Source: Caldifarciminota bacterium
GTDB lineage: Bacteria; Hydrothermota; UBA3073
DNA: 53,349 nt
Direction: 5' to 3'
NCBI GenBank assembly: GCA_030606335.1
Contig: JAUWGP010000019.1
Span: 1 to 53,349, forward strand
Shown: positions 45,206-53,281 of the stretch, one piece after another
How positions within the stretch are numbered: the first letter of the stretch is position 1
How the letters are laid out: each line of letters opens with the position of its first letter
The notes under the pieces: model-generated
The model's input: the letters and a program-made list of their open reading frames with translations, nothing else
What the model was told of the DNA's origin: nothing
Database searches by the model: none
Made by a program: the position numbers and the translations under genes

Positions 45206-47029
45206 CTACTCCTCTTCGAACATTGAATCAATTTCGCTTCTATATCTCTCTGCTATCTTGCTTCTCCTGATTTTCAGAGTTGGTGTCAGCATACCATTTT
45301 CTATTGTAAAACTTTCAGGTAATAGAGTAAATACCTTTACCTTCTCATAGTGCGCAAAATTGACGGTTGTCTTCTCAATTTCTACCGCTATAAGCTCTTT
45401 TATATCGTCCTTCTTTAAAAGCTCTGTGTAGTCAGCTGCAGGTATGTTCTTCTCCTTGGCATAGCGCTCAATTGACTCTCTCTCGGGCAGAATTAGAGCG
45501 GTAATATATTTCTTGTTATCACCGTAAAGCATAGCCTGACTGATATAATTGCTATTTACAATCTCTGTTTCAATAGGTACCGGTGCAATATTTTTCCCAT
45601 ACGAGGTAATGATAATCTCTTTTATTCTTCCAGTTATGATGAGATTTCCGTCTTGATCAAGTTTACCTTGATCGCCGGTGTGAAACCAGCCTTCTTTGTC
45701 TATTGCTTTCGCTGTCTCTTCGGGTTTATTGAAATAGCCTTTCATCACATTGGGTCCTCTGACAAGGATTTCATCATTTCCAGCTATCTTTATTTCTATA
45801 TCATCAAGGGGCTTGCCCACGGTGCCAAGTCTATTATCTTCCACCGTGTTAGAACAGACTACAGGCGAGGTCTCGGTCAAACCATATCCATCCACGATGT
45901 TAAATCCCAATATATAGAAGACCTTTGCAACCTGTCGGTTGAGAGGTGCTCCTCCCGAGACAACCACTCTCAGCCTCCCGCCGGCGATTTCTCTGAACTT
46001 TGATGCGATAAGAGTATTATAAATACCACATCTCATTCTAAGTCCGAGCGAGATTTTCATATTTTTGTATTTAAGGTTGGCATACTTATTGAGATTTCTG
46101 ATTGCTGAAAGAACCAGGGCTCTTTTAATGGGCGAACTCTCCTTGACTTTTTTAAAAACCGTATCGTAAGCCTTTTCTATGACTCTGGGCACGACAAGTA
46201 GTATAGTGGGGCGAATTTTTTTTATATCTTCGGCGACTGTCGAGAGGTTTTCAGCATAGCCGAGAGAGGCACCGGTAAAAAGTACTGTATAATAACCGCA
46301 AGTTCTCTCAAACATATGACAGAGGGGAAGGAAGGAAATAAACACATCCTCCGATGTAACTCTGAATCTCCTTATAAGTGGCAAAGCGTTGGAAACAATG
46401 TTGTGGTGCGAGAGAACGGCGCCTTTTGGCTCACCGGTGGTCCCCGATGTATAAACGATGGTGGCAGTATCATCCGCTGAGATGGGGGGAAGGTCGTCAA
46501 AGACACTCTCATCAACGGGCATTTCATCTCTCTTAAGGTCGCTGAATCTCAAAAAATCCTTTTGGGTATCGATTCCTCTTGTATCAAAAACAACAACGGC
46601 AGTGATACACGGGGCTTCTTTCCTAATCGAATCAACTGTAGCCAAGAGTTCAGCGTTTTCAACGAAAACCAATTTGCTTCCCGAATCGTTAATTATATGC
46701 TTCACTGCAGGAGATGAAAGTGTATGATAAATGGGTACAACAATCCCACCCAATTTCAAAACAGCTAAATCAACTATTGCCCATTCTGGTCTGTTATAGG
46801 AAAAAATGGCGACCATATCTCCCTTCTTTATGCCCAAATTCTTGATGGATGCGGCGACTTTATTTACCAAATCATACAGCTCTTTGTAAGTGATACCTAC
46901 ATACTCATTCTCATCACTTTTATACATCAAAGCTACTTTTTCCGAATGCAGGGTGGCAGCTTTGCGGAAAGATTCGTATATTGTCAAAGATACACCCTCT
47001 CTATTAGTTGTTATCTCTAAATTCTCCAT
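45206..47029 (-). CDS. Long-chain fatty acid--CoA ligase (AMP-forming)
   Basis: 607 residues, adenylate-forming enzyme that activates long-chain fatty acids to acyl-CoA. Seen: P-loop-like YTSGTTGEPKGAVLSH, VDGYGLTETSPVVC, the conserved WFHTGDQGKLDQDG and the C-terminal hinge GRIKEIIITSYGKNIAP with catalytic lysine. The architecture is like bacterial FadD15/eukaryotic ACSL long-chain ligases. The ribosome site AAAGGAGG decides start ATG 47029 and excludes an in-frame GTG at 47035 that overlaps it. It could supply acyl-CoA for the acyltransferases in the neighbourhood, but that is inference. The nearest promoter (47684-47712) is about 650 bases upstream. Confidence 0.92.
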   Translation of the reverse strand: MENLEITTNREGVSLTIYESFRKAATLHSEKVALMYKSDENEYVGITYKELYDLVNKVAASIKNLGIKKGDMVAIFSYNRPEWAIVDLAVLKLGGIVVPIYHTLSSPAVKHIINDSGSKLVFVENAELLATVDSIRKEAPCITAVVVFDTRGIDTQKDFLRFSDLKRDEMPVDESVFDDLPPISADDTATIVYTSGTTGEPKGAVLSHHNIVSNALPLIRRFRVTSEDVFISFLPLCHMFERTCGYYTVLFTGASLGYAENLSTVAEDIKKIRPTILLVVPRVIEKAYDTVFKKVKESSPIKRALVLSAIRNLNKYANLKYKNMKISLGLRMRCGIYNTLIASKFREIAGGRLRVVVSGGAPLNRQVAKVFYILGFNIVDGYGLTETSPVVCSNTVEDNRLGTVGKPLDDIEIKIAGNDEILVRGPNVMKGYFNKPEETAKAIDKEGWFHTGDQGKLDQDGNLIITGRIKEIIITSYGKNIAPVPIETEIVNSNYISQAMLYGDNKKYITALILPERESIERYAKEKNIPAADYTELLKKDDIKELIAVEIEKTTVNFAHYEKVKVFTLLPESFTIENGMLTPTLKIRRSKIAERYRSEIDSMFEEE

Positions 47030-47120
47030 CTTCACCTCCTTTCCCCACTCCGATATCTGGAGTTCAGGGATTTTCCATTTTGGTCGGTTCCATTTATCCT
47101 ACTTCCGCCTAATGTCCTTT

Positions 47121-47184
47121 GTGTTGCCGAAGGCTGTGCGAAACGAGGGATTTGGTGAAGTCTGAAAGCCGTAGCCGGCAACAC
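47121..47184. repeat. Inverted repeat GTGTTGCCG / CGGCAACAC
   Basis: Nine-base perfect arms (47121-47129 and 47176-47184) around a 46-base GC-rich interior, in the leader of the acyl-CoA ligase. It could be a small mobile element or an RNA hairpin. Confidence 0.5.
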
Positions 47185-47610
47185 GATTTTGTCTGAAATC
47201 CTCGAACATCAAGGGGAAAACCCAATTCTTCCCTTAGTAGAAAAAAGCAATAAACCCCATATTGAAGTTAAAAATATTGCCGCTCATAGAGTCACCATCC
47301 TCATGGTACATATTTTCTATCTCATAATTAACTTCTCCAATGAGATAATCTTGTTCTTCATAACCTCCTTCTGTAATACGTTAAGTGAAATATAACTTAT
47401 GAAATCTTTTGGAGTTATATTTGATTATTTGAGTTCAAGAAATTTAGTAGTAGAGATGGGGGTTTTGATTGTATAAGGAACCTTTTCTACGAGCAATTGT
47501 AAAATTGACTGATGAAGTTAATCAGAGGAAAAGTGGAAATTGTTTTCTATATTTGTGCGAATTTTCTGTTCAGGTTGTATAAGCGATTGGGAAACTTGAG
47601 GAATACGCTT

Positions 47611-47631
47611 CTATTTCATACTCTCACCTCC
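47611..47631 (-). other. Orphan ribosome site and two-codon ORF (ATG AAA TAG)
   Basis: On the minus strand GGAGG (47627-47631) stands 7 bases before ATG (47617-47619), followed by AAA and TAG (47611-47613). It lies about 60 bases after a consensus promoter. After the stop the frame continues 34 sense codons without recognisable homology. A second purine-rich site, AAGGAGG, with a 14-codon ORF lies near 47370. No real gene is supported in 47030-47894. Confidence 0.6.
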
Positions 47632-47683
47632 AATATTTTTAATTACTGAAATGAAAGTGTTTAAAAAATTATCATTCCTATAT

Positions 47684-47712
47684 ATTATAACGAAAAAACA
47701 CCCTTTTGTCAA
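47684..47712 (-). promoter_or_regulatory. Promoter of an orphan leader, ~650 bases upstream of acyl-CoA ligase
   Basis: Minus strand: TTGACA (47707-47712), 17 bases, TATAAT (47684-47689). Nearly identical flanking DNA (about 130 bases) occurs at 53088-53230. Confidence 0.75.
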
Positions 47713-47820
47713 GTTATTTCTTTATGATTTCTGAAAAAATCCAGAAATCTGTGATTACACAGATTTTTTTCCTAATCAACTAATAAACTATTTAACCAAT
47801 CAACTTTCTTTCATTCAACA
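47691..47820. repeat. 130-base promoter-upstream duplicate, copy 1
   Basis: Matches 53095-53236 over most of its length: GAAAAAACACCCTTTTGTCA, TTATTTCTTT, ATCCAGAAATCT, GATTACAC, and CTAATCAACTAATAAACTAT. It includes the -35 and everything upstream, ending in a TCAACCAATCAACTTTC word array. Confidence 0.75.
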
Positions 47821-47894
47821 TTTCACATTCAACATTAAACAATTCGTATATTTCCCCAATCAACTATTCAACTAATTAACCAATCAACTGATAA

Positions 47895-50756
47895 CTATCT
47901 AATCGATATCATTTTTCTTGTCTTTATGAATGTTCCTGCACTCATCCGAATAAAATATATCCCCGGAGCAAGATTCTTATCTATGCTTGACCACTTGACT
48001 GTATAGTATCCCGCCTTCTTCTCTTCATCCACAAGAGTTATCACCAATCTTCCCGATAAATCATAGACCCTTAATGAGACCTTACTGATAACTGGTAACT
48101 GATAACTAATAACCGTCTTTTTACTGAATGGGTTGGGGAAGTTTTGTGAGAGGAAAAATACCTGTGGTAATTCAATTTGTTCCTCTTCCACGCCTAATCC
48201 TACCACAATCACCCATTGTATCGAATCAACAAGACTGCCATCACTAACTATGGTCTTTACTGTATCGGTAGTCTCTCCATAACCTGTATAAGAGTAGGCA
48301 GGTTCTAAGGTTGTTGTATCAAATATGCCATTAACAAACCAGCTGTAAGTAAGTATATTAGAATCCACATCATTTGCATATACATAGAATGAGATAATTG
48401 AATCCACCCATGTTGTACACACAGTCTCCGGGGTAAAACTATCAATAACCGGTGGGTCATTTATTGGTATGACCGTAACCTCCATTGTATCGCAATCACT
48501 TAAATCCAATGTATCCTGTGCTGTAAAGATAATATTACGATAGCCGCACCAATCAGGGTCAGCAGTTATTGTGGCAATATGAGTTATGCTGTCGATATCT
48601 ACATAAACTGGTCCGTCTCTGGAATCTACAATTTGCAGTTGATGATTGGTGTATGCTGCGACAGAGAAAGTAGCTCCTGTTTTAAAGTTCTTATTTTTTG
48701 TCGTAAGATTTCTATCCCTGTGTGTCTGTGCTTCTCTTTTAGATTTTACAATAACCATTGGTGGACTTTTACCGCCAACAATAATAGAATAGCTCCATTC
48801 AAGTAGTGAATCAGGGTCGTCTATATCATAGGCATAGCTATCTAAATCAAGTATTAGTGTATCATCTTCATAAAAGTTTGTATCTGGAATACTCACCACA
48901 GGAGAATCGTTAACCGGTTTTATAGTTACTAAAAAAGTATCACTAACATAAAGCCCTGAGCTATCCGTAGCTATCACAAATACATCACCATATCCAAAGT
49001 AGTCTTGTGTTGAAGATATAATTAACTGTTTCTGAGCAATGTTTGACTGAATTTCTGGATTCTGGCTGACTGCACTGTAACTTAATATACTATCCGGTGG
49101 TGAATCATAAAAGATAGAATCTAAATTAGCGATAATCAGATGTGGACCTGTGTCTTCATCAAAAATGACATCTGTAATGGGTTGAAGTACAATTGGTGTA
49201 TCATTTATTGTTGTAAAATTCCAGATTTCAGAATAATCACTACTTACTCCGGCAATATTTTTCGCCTTTACTCTCCAATAATATCTCATAGGGGTTAATA
49301 AAGAATCTATCTGATGTAATGTATCGGTGATTGTTGAATCATTGAAAAATATACTTGTAAAACTACTATCTTCTGATACCTGAAGATTATATGTTTCTGC
49401 ATGTTCTAAGTGAAACCAGGTGAATGGTATGCTCGTTGGTTGCTCTGTAGAGTTATTAAAAGGAAAGATCAGCACTGGAGAAAATTCCGCAAAAGAGATC
49501 GAATCTCTAATTATTTTGATACTATCGGTGTATTCGTAGACTCGAGCATAGACGGTATTAAGCTCCTGGGGTAATAGTTGAACCGTAGCCTCGAAACAAC
49601 CATTGATTATAGAGTAAGAAATACCATTAATGAACACCTCTGTAGCACTGCTGTTGTCTGAGATACCCGTGATATCAATAGTCGAAGATAAAATGTGGGT
49701 TTTGTCGGGTGGGGATGTTATAAATACATTGTTAAAGTTATTCATACGACGAGTCGTTACAGGAACTAAAGATAGATTAGAGCCTGGAATTATATTAATT
49801 TCATATGGATGAGAGTGGTCATTGTTCATGCTTACCCCCCAGGGGATAGAATGAAATTCCCCATACGAAGGACACTGATAATAGATATAACTGGGGTCAA
49901 GATGAAACCACCTTTTATCCAAAAAAATTAGCAAATACATATGCTGACTGTATCTCAATCTCCATCTTGTCACTGCAATAGCAATTATGTCTTTTGAAAT
50001 ACCCGTTCTATATAATAATGTTGAAAATATTTGAGACCTACTCATACAGGTTCCCCAGGGAATAAAACCATAAATCATATATGTTTTTGCAATCCTTTCA
50101 ATGGATGGCCACCCCTCACTCATTATAAATGAAATTGCCTCTTGCCAGAGTGAATCCCATGGTTGATAACATGCATTATTGCATAACCAATTCCATGTTA
50201 TATAACACTTCTGGTATATAAGAGAATCTATACTTGTTGTATCCATACCAGCTCCTATAGCCTCAAATAGAGAATCGATAGTATCACATTGAGCTTCAAT
50301 ATTTGGGAATAACGATGAAGCAGTATCGACAACCCCATCTTCTCTATAGCAAAAAATATTATTAAACTGATAAAGTTTTAGACCCAGATTAATTGTTTCA
50401 ACTAAAAATCCTGAAGAAGGTTTTGTAAGATAAAAATCAGCAGAATCCGGAGGTGTTTGAAATATAATATCTTTAGATATATATCCAATTGCTGATGCAA
50501 GTATCGTATAATCATTACCATCGGGGATACCGGTAACCTCATAGTATCCCTGAGGGTCAGTTGTGTCGTAATAAACTGTACCATAAGGAGGCCATCTCCC
50601 ATTGCCGACCGCTATAACAGCACCGCTTATGGGAGAACTTGTTGTATCATCAAAAACATAACCTGAAAAGGTATCGGCATATATAATGGAACTACTTAAA
50701 GATAAGATAGTAAGGAAAACTATAAGAAGTGGAAAAAATAGTTTATGGTTTTTCAT
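47895..50756 (-). CDS. Secreted transglutaminase-like multidomain protein with T9SS sorting domain
   Basis: 953 residues. Signal helix (LFFPLLIVFLTILSLSSSII); a carboxypeptidase-regulatory-like beta domain (FSGYVFDDTTSSPISGAVIA); a transglutaminase-like core with the triad Cys (about 237, GTCMSRSQIFSTLLYRTG), His (about 271, SQHMYLLIFLD) and Asp (about 285, HLDPSY); a fibronectin/Ig-like domain (YNLQVSEDSSF, YYWRVKAKN); two cadherin-like repeats (DEDTGPH, INDPPVI); then the sorting domain (LSQNFPNPFSKKTVISYQLP, LRVYDLSGRLV, GIYFIRMSAG). The second cadherin-like repeat is interrupted by about 45 residues (SKREAQTHRDRNLTTKNKN...) that read like repeat-derived DNA. GGAGGG precedes ATG 50756. Probably surface cross-linking or proteolysis. 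Confidence 0.8.
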   Translation of the reverse strand: MKNHKLFFPLLIVFLTILSLSSSIIYADTFSGYVFDDTTSSPISGAVIAVGNGRWPPYGTVYYDTTDPQGYYEVTGIPDGNDYTILASAIGYISKDIIFQTPPDSADFYLTKPSSGFLVETINLGLKLYQFNNIFCYREDGVVDTASSLFPNIEAQCDTIDSLFEAIGAGMDTTSIDSLIYQKCYITWNWLCNNACYQPWDSLWQEAISFIMSEGWPSIERIAKTYMIYGFIPWGTCMSRSQIFSTLLYRTGISKDIIAIAVTRWRLRYSQHMYLLIFLDKRWFHLDPSYIYYQCPSYGEFHSIPWGVSMNNDHSHPYEINIIPGSNLSLVPVTTRRMNNFNNVFITSPPDKTHILSSTIDITGISDNSSATEVFINGISYSIINGCFEATVQLLPQELNTVYARVYEYTDSIKIIRDSISFAEFSPVLIFPFNNSTEQPTSIPFTWFHLEHAETYNLQVSEDSSFTSIFFNDSTITDTLHQIDSLLTPMRYYWRVKAKNIAGVSSDYSEIWNFTTINDTPIVLQPITDVIFDEDTGPHLIIANLDSIFYDSPPDSILSYSAVSQNPEIQSNIAQKQLIISSTQDYFGYGDVFVIATDSSGLYVSDTFLVTIKPVNDSPVVSIPDTNFYEDDTLILDLDSYAYDIDDPDSLLEWSYSIIVGGKSPPMVIVKSKREAQTHRDRNLTTKNKNFKTGATFSVAAYTNHQLQIVDSRDGPVYVDIDSITHIATITADPDWCGYRNIIFTAQDTLDLSDCDTMEVTVIPINDPPVIDSFTPETVCTTWVDSIISFYVYANDVDSNILTYSWFVNGIFDTTTLEPAYSYTGYGETTDTVKTIVSDGSLVDSIQWVIVVGLGVEEEQIELPQVFFLSQNFPNPFSKKTVISYQLPVISKVSLRVYDLSGRLVITLVDEEKKAGYYTVKWSSIDKNLAPGIYFIRMSAGTFIKTRKMISIR

Positions 50757-50858
50757 CTTTCCCTCCTGGAGGTAATTTCAGTATTGTCAAATTCAAATCT
50801 TTTTTTTGGTTTTTGTTTTACATTAAATTTTCATTTCATCTCATAATATCTTTTAGTT

Positions 50859-50887
50859 ATTATAATAGAAAATTGCCCTTATGTCAA
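50859..50887 (-). promoter_or_regulatory. Promoter of the transglutaminase-like gene
   Basis: Minus strand: TTGACA (50882-50887), 17 bases, TATAAT (50859-50864). TGAGCTCT ends 12 bases upstream of the -35, with a second AGAGCTCT 16 bases further up. The gap to 51076 also has TTCTGAGGAAGGTGTTCTG (about 50979-50997), a dispersed repeat. Confidence 0.8.
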
Positions 50888-51076
50888 GTTATTTATTAGA
50901 GAGCTCAAAGCTAGTTTTTCAGAGCTCTCTTGATTACACAGATTTCTAGGCTTTTTTAAAAATTTCCGTTAGGTGTTCTGAGGAAGGTGTTCTGTGGGGT
51001 AAATACGAAGGTTGGTAAGACGGGATATGAAATTTCTAACTTCCCTCTCGCTCTATATTCAGATACCGGTTCTATT

Positions 51077-51964
51077 TTATCTCGGTACATTCCTTAACCA
51101 AATATCTGCAGCCTCGGGTTCTTTATGCCTTGGTACAAGTTTTATGGCATCGTTTGGACATGTTGCTCTGCATAGACCACACCCAAAACACCTTGAAGGG
51201 TCGATATAGACTTTAGAAAGTGCAGATGAGTAGAATTGGGCGCCGAACTGGCATTGGCTCATGCATGACTTACACCCCGTGCATAGGTCCCAATCTATTT
51301 GGCAGATGTATTCCGCTCTAAAGAAATAAGGTGTACCTACTTTCTCAATGTACAACTTATAAGCCATACAATCGCGGTCACAATTACATAAGCCAATAAC
51401 ATATGGTGTTACACCTGTCCAGATACTGTGTATCAGTCCTTCATTATCGTATTCGCGAAATATTCTTTTAACCTCTTTCTTGTCAAGAACCTCCAGGGAA
51501 GAAGCAGCATCAGGAAATTTGCCTAATATACCCCACTTGTCTACCCCCAGACCAAAACAGTACCGTTTATCTGTCTTTCCTGTAGAAATGAAACGGCATC
51601 CACAGGGCATCCTCGTGATAGAGTCAACCATATCTATCACCTTTTCAACATCCTCAATCGGCAGTACCTGACCGAAATGTATAACCTTCCGTTCTTCCAG
51701 AATCTCATGTTCAGTTCGTTGAACCTCAGAGGTCTCTGAAGAGGACGGTGTATCTTCTGACTCGTCTTGTGTCTTTGAAAAACGACTGTCTGCTGCCATT
51801 GTAAAGTTCTCGAAGAAGCGGAGGTTCCACTCGAGACGTGTTTTAGCCTTTACGATGTCCTTTTGGGCAGAAGAAAGTTCCTCATGGAGCAGTTCCTCAG
51901 CATAGTTCTTCATCTGGAGGTACCACTTCTTTCCCTCCCCGTGTTTGATACAAAACTCACACAT
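51077..51964 (-). CDS. 4Fe-4S ferredoxin-like protein
   Basis: 295 residues, cytosolic. N-terminal CEFCIKHGEGKKWYLQMKNY carries a CxxC. A low-complexity acidic linker follows (SEDTPSSSETSE, about 68-80). The middle has CGCRF and CNCDRDC. The C-terminal third has two 4Fe-4S motifs, CTGCKSCMSQC and CFGCGLCRATCP, the second followed by NDAIKLVP as in bacterial 2[4Fe-4S] ferredoxins. The N-terminal layout is shared with uncharacterised Fe-S proteins in anaerobes. It is likely an electron carrier or redox-enzyme subunit, partner unknown. ATG 51964 follows GGAGGATA. It is a single gene with no companion oxidoreductase in the window. Confidence 0.8.
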   Translation of the reverse strand: MCEFCIKHGEGKKWYLQMKNYAEELLHEELSSAQKDIVKAKTRLEWNLRFFENFTMAADSRFSKTQDESEDTPSSSETSEVQRTEHEILEERKVIHFGQVLPIEDVEKVIDMVDSITRMPCGCRFISTGKTDKRYCFGLGVDKWGILGKFPDAASSLEVLDKKEVKRIFREYDNEGLIHSIWTGVTPYVIGLCNCDRDCMAYKLYIEKVGTPYFFRAEYICQIDWDLCTGCKSCMSQCQFGAQFYSSALSKVYIDPSRCFGCGLCRATCPNDAIKLVPRHKEPEAADIWLRNVPR

Positions 51965-52184
51965 TCTATCCTCCTATTTCTGTTAAATGCCTGCGTCTAA
52001 GCAATGTTAAGTTGGTTTCTGATTGCTATTATGTAGTCCGAGTCGAGGAATCAAGATAATTACTTATATCAAAACCAGGACCATCCTTCTACCACCTGCT
52101 CTGCCTAATGAAGGTAGATGCGCAGATCTCTGTGTTTGAATAGGGGGGAGAATTATTCACCTGATTTTTATTTGTACAGTATCG

Positions 52185-52829
52185 TTAGAAAGAATATCCA
52201 ACCATTAACGAAATCACCGCATTCTTTATATCTCTTTCATACTCGTCAAAAGTGGATAATCCCAGAGTATACCGAACGTCAAAGGTGATACCTGATTTAG
52301 CAAGGTCAAGATCAGCACCTCCACCCAGGACTAATCCGAGTTCGATATTTTTGATGGCATCTTTTATATCTACTTCTGGAGATGTGGACCCATCGATTTC
52401 AGCCTTTAATTTAGCTCCTATGTTAAACCCTATGAAAGGACCAACAAACAGGTTAGGTTTAATCATCCCCCTAGTTGGGAACAATAGTTTGGCAAGCAGT
52501 GGGATTTCCAGATAGTCGAGGTTTTGTATCCATTTTATTGTCGTATCGTTTTCTTCCCATTCCCATATTATTCCCTTTTGAGTGTACAGGATTTCTGGCT
52601 GAAGCGCAAACATTTCAGTTATACTTAAGGTAATAAAACCCCCGGTACATAGACCCATTTTATAACATATATCTGCACCTCCTCCCATTCCCTCCACATC
52701 TTCTCCATAAGGTTTAGCCATGTTTAGACCGACTTTCGCTCCTCCTGTTACTATTTTTGCATAAACAGAAGAAGAAAACAGGATGAACATCCCCACAATG
52801 GTTAATACTGTCATGATACGACTTTTCAT
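52185..52829 (-). CDS. Outer-membrane beta-barrel (porin-like) protein
   Basis: About 214 residues from ATG 52829; the in-frame ATG at 52841 overlaps the ribosome site GGAGGG. The signal peptide (VLTIVGMFILFSSSVYAK) ends near AKIV. The mature part alternates hydrophobic strands and Gly turns (GGAKVGLNMAKPYGED, FITLSITEMFALQPEILYTQ, YLEIPLLAKLLF) and ends in VISLMVGYSF with a terminal Phe, the usual outer-membrane insertion signal. It matches the PorT/OmpW-like eight-strand family common in the Bacteroidota/FCB group, which supports a diderm cell. Promoter at 53088-53116. Confidence 0.8.
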   Translation of the reverse strand: MKSRIMTVLTIVGMFILFSSSVYAKIVTGGAKVGLNMAKPYGEDVEGMGGGADICYKMGLCTGGFITLSITEMFALQPEILYTQKGIIWEWEENDTTIKWIQNLDYLEIPLLAKLLFPTRGMIKPNLFVGPFIGFNIGAKLKAEIDGSTSPEVDIKDAIKNIELGLVLGGGADLDLAKSGITFDVRYTLGLSTFDEYERDIKNAVISLMVGYSF

Positions 52830-52957
52830 TTTACCCTCCATTGTTTAATATATGGTGACTTCTGCAAAATAATTTAATCCCTTTGTTCCGCCTTAGCGGG
52901 AATATACAGATTCTTTATCTTGTAAGTTCTCCTTCTGTCCCTGTCAATTTCTTTTTT

Positions 52958-53050
52958 TAACAGGGATTTTAAGAGATTGGAAGAGAAACATTTTTTATTT
53001 TTTTTACCTTTTCATTCTCATCTCTTAAGTTCTCTTTCAATCCCTGTTAA
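52958..53050. repeat. AGAGATTGG...CTCTTAAGTTCTCTTTC repeat, copy 2
   Basis: Second copy of the 29101-29168 element. Here TTAACAGGGATTTTAAGAGA opens it and CTTTCAATCCCTGTTAA closes it, giving terminal inverted repeats. It lies in the 5' leader of the beta-barrel gene. Confidence 0.6.
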
Positions 53051-53087
53051 TTCTTTAGTGAAAGTTTTAAAAGATATCTATATATAT

Positions 53088-53116
53088 AATATAATGAAAA
53101 AACACCCTTTTGTCAA
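53088..53116 (-). promoter_or_regulatory. Promoter of the beta-barrel gene
   Basis: Minus strand: TTGACA (53111-53116), 17 bases, TATATT (53088-53093). Predicted leader of about 250 bases. Confidence 0.75.
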
Positions 53117-53236
53117 GTTATTTCTTTGTGATTTCTAAAAAAGTCCAGAAATCTCTGATTACACTGATTTTCTTTTTTCTTCAAGCCTAATCAACTAATA
53201 AACTATTCAACCAATCAACTTTCCTCCTTTCAACCT
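53095..53236. repeat. 130-base promoter-upstream duplicate, copy 2
   Basis: Copy of 47691-47820, including the word array CTAATCAACTAATAAACTAT. It is followed by TTAGACATTAGAAATTAGAG, which also occurs at 19858-19877. Confidence 0.75.
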
Positions 53237-53281
53237 TATCCTTAGACATTAGAAATTAGAGCAATTATTCATTTCTCCCTT

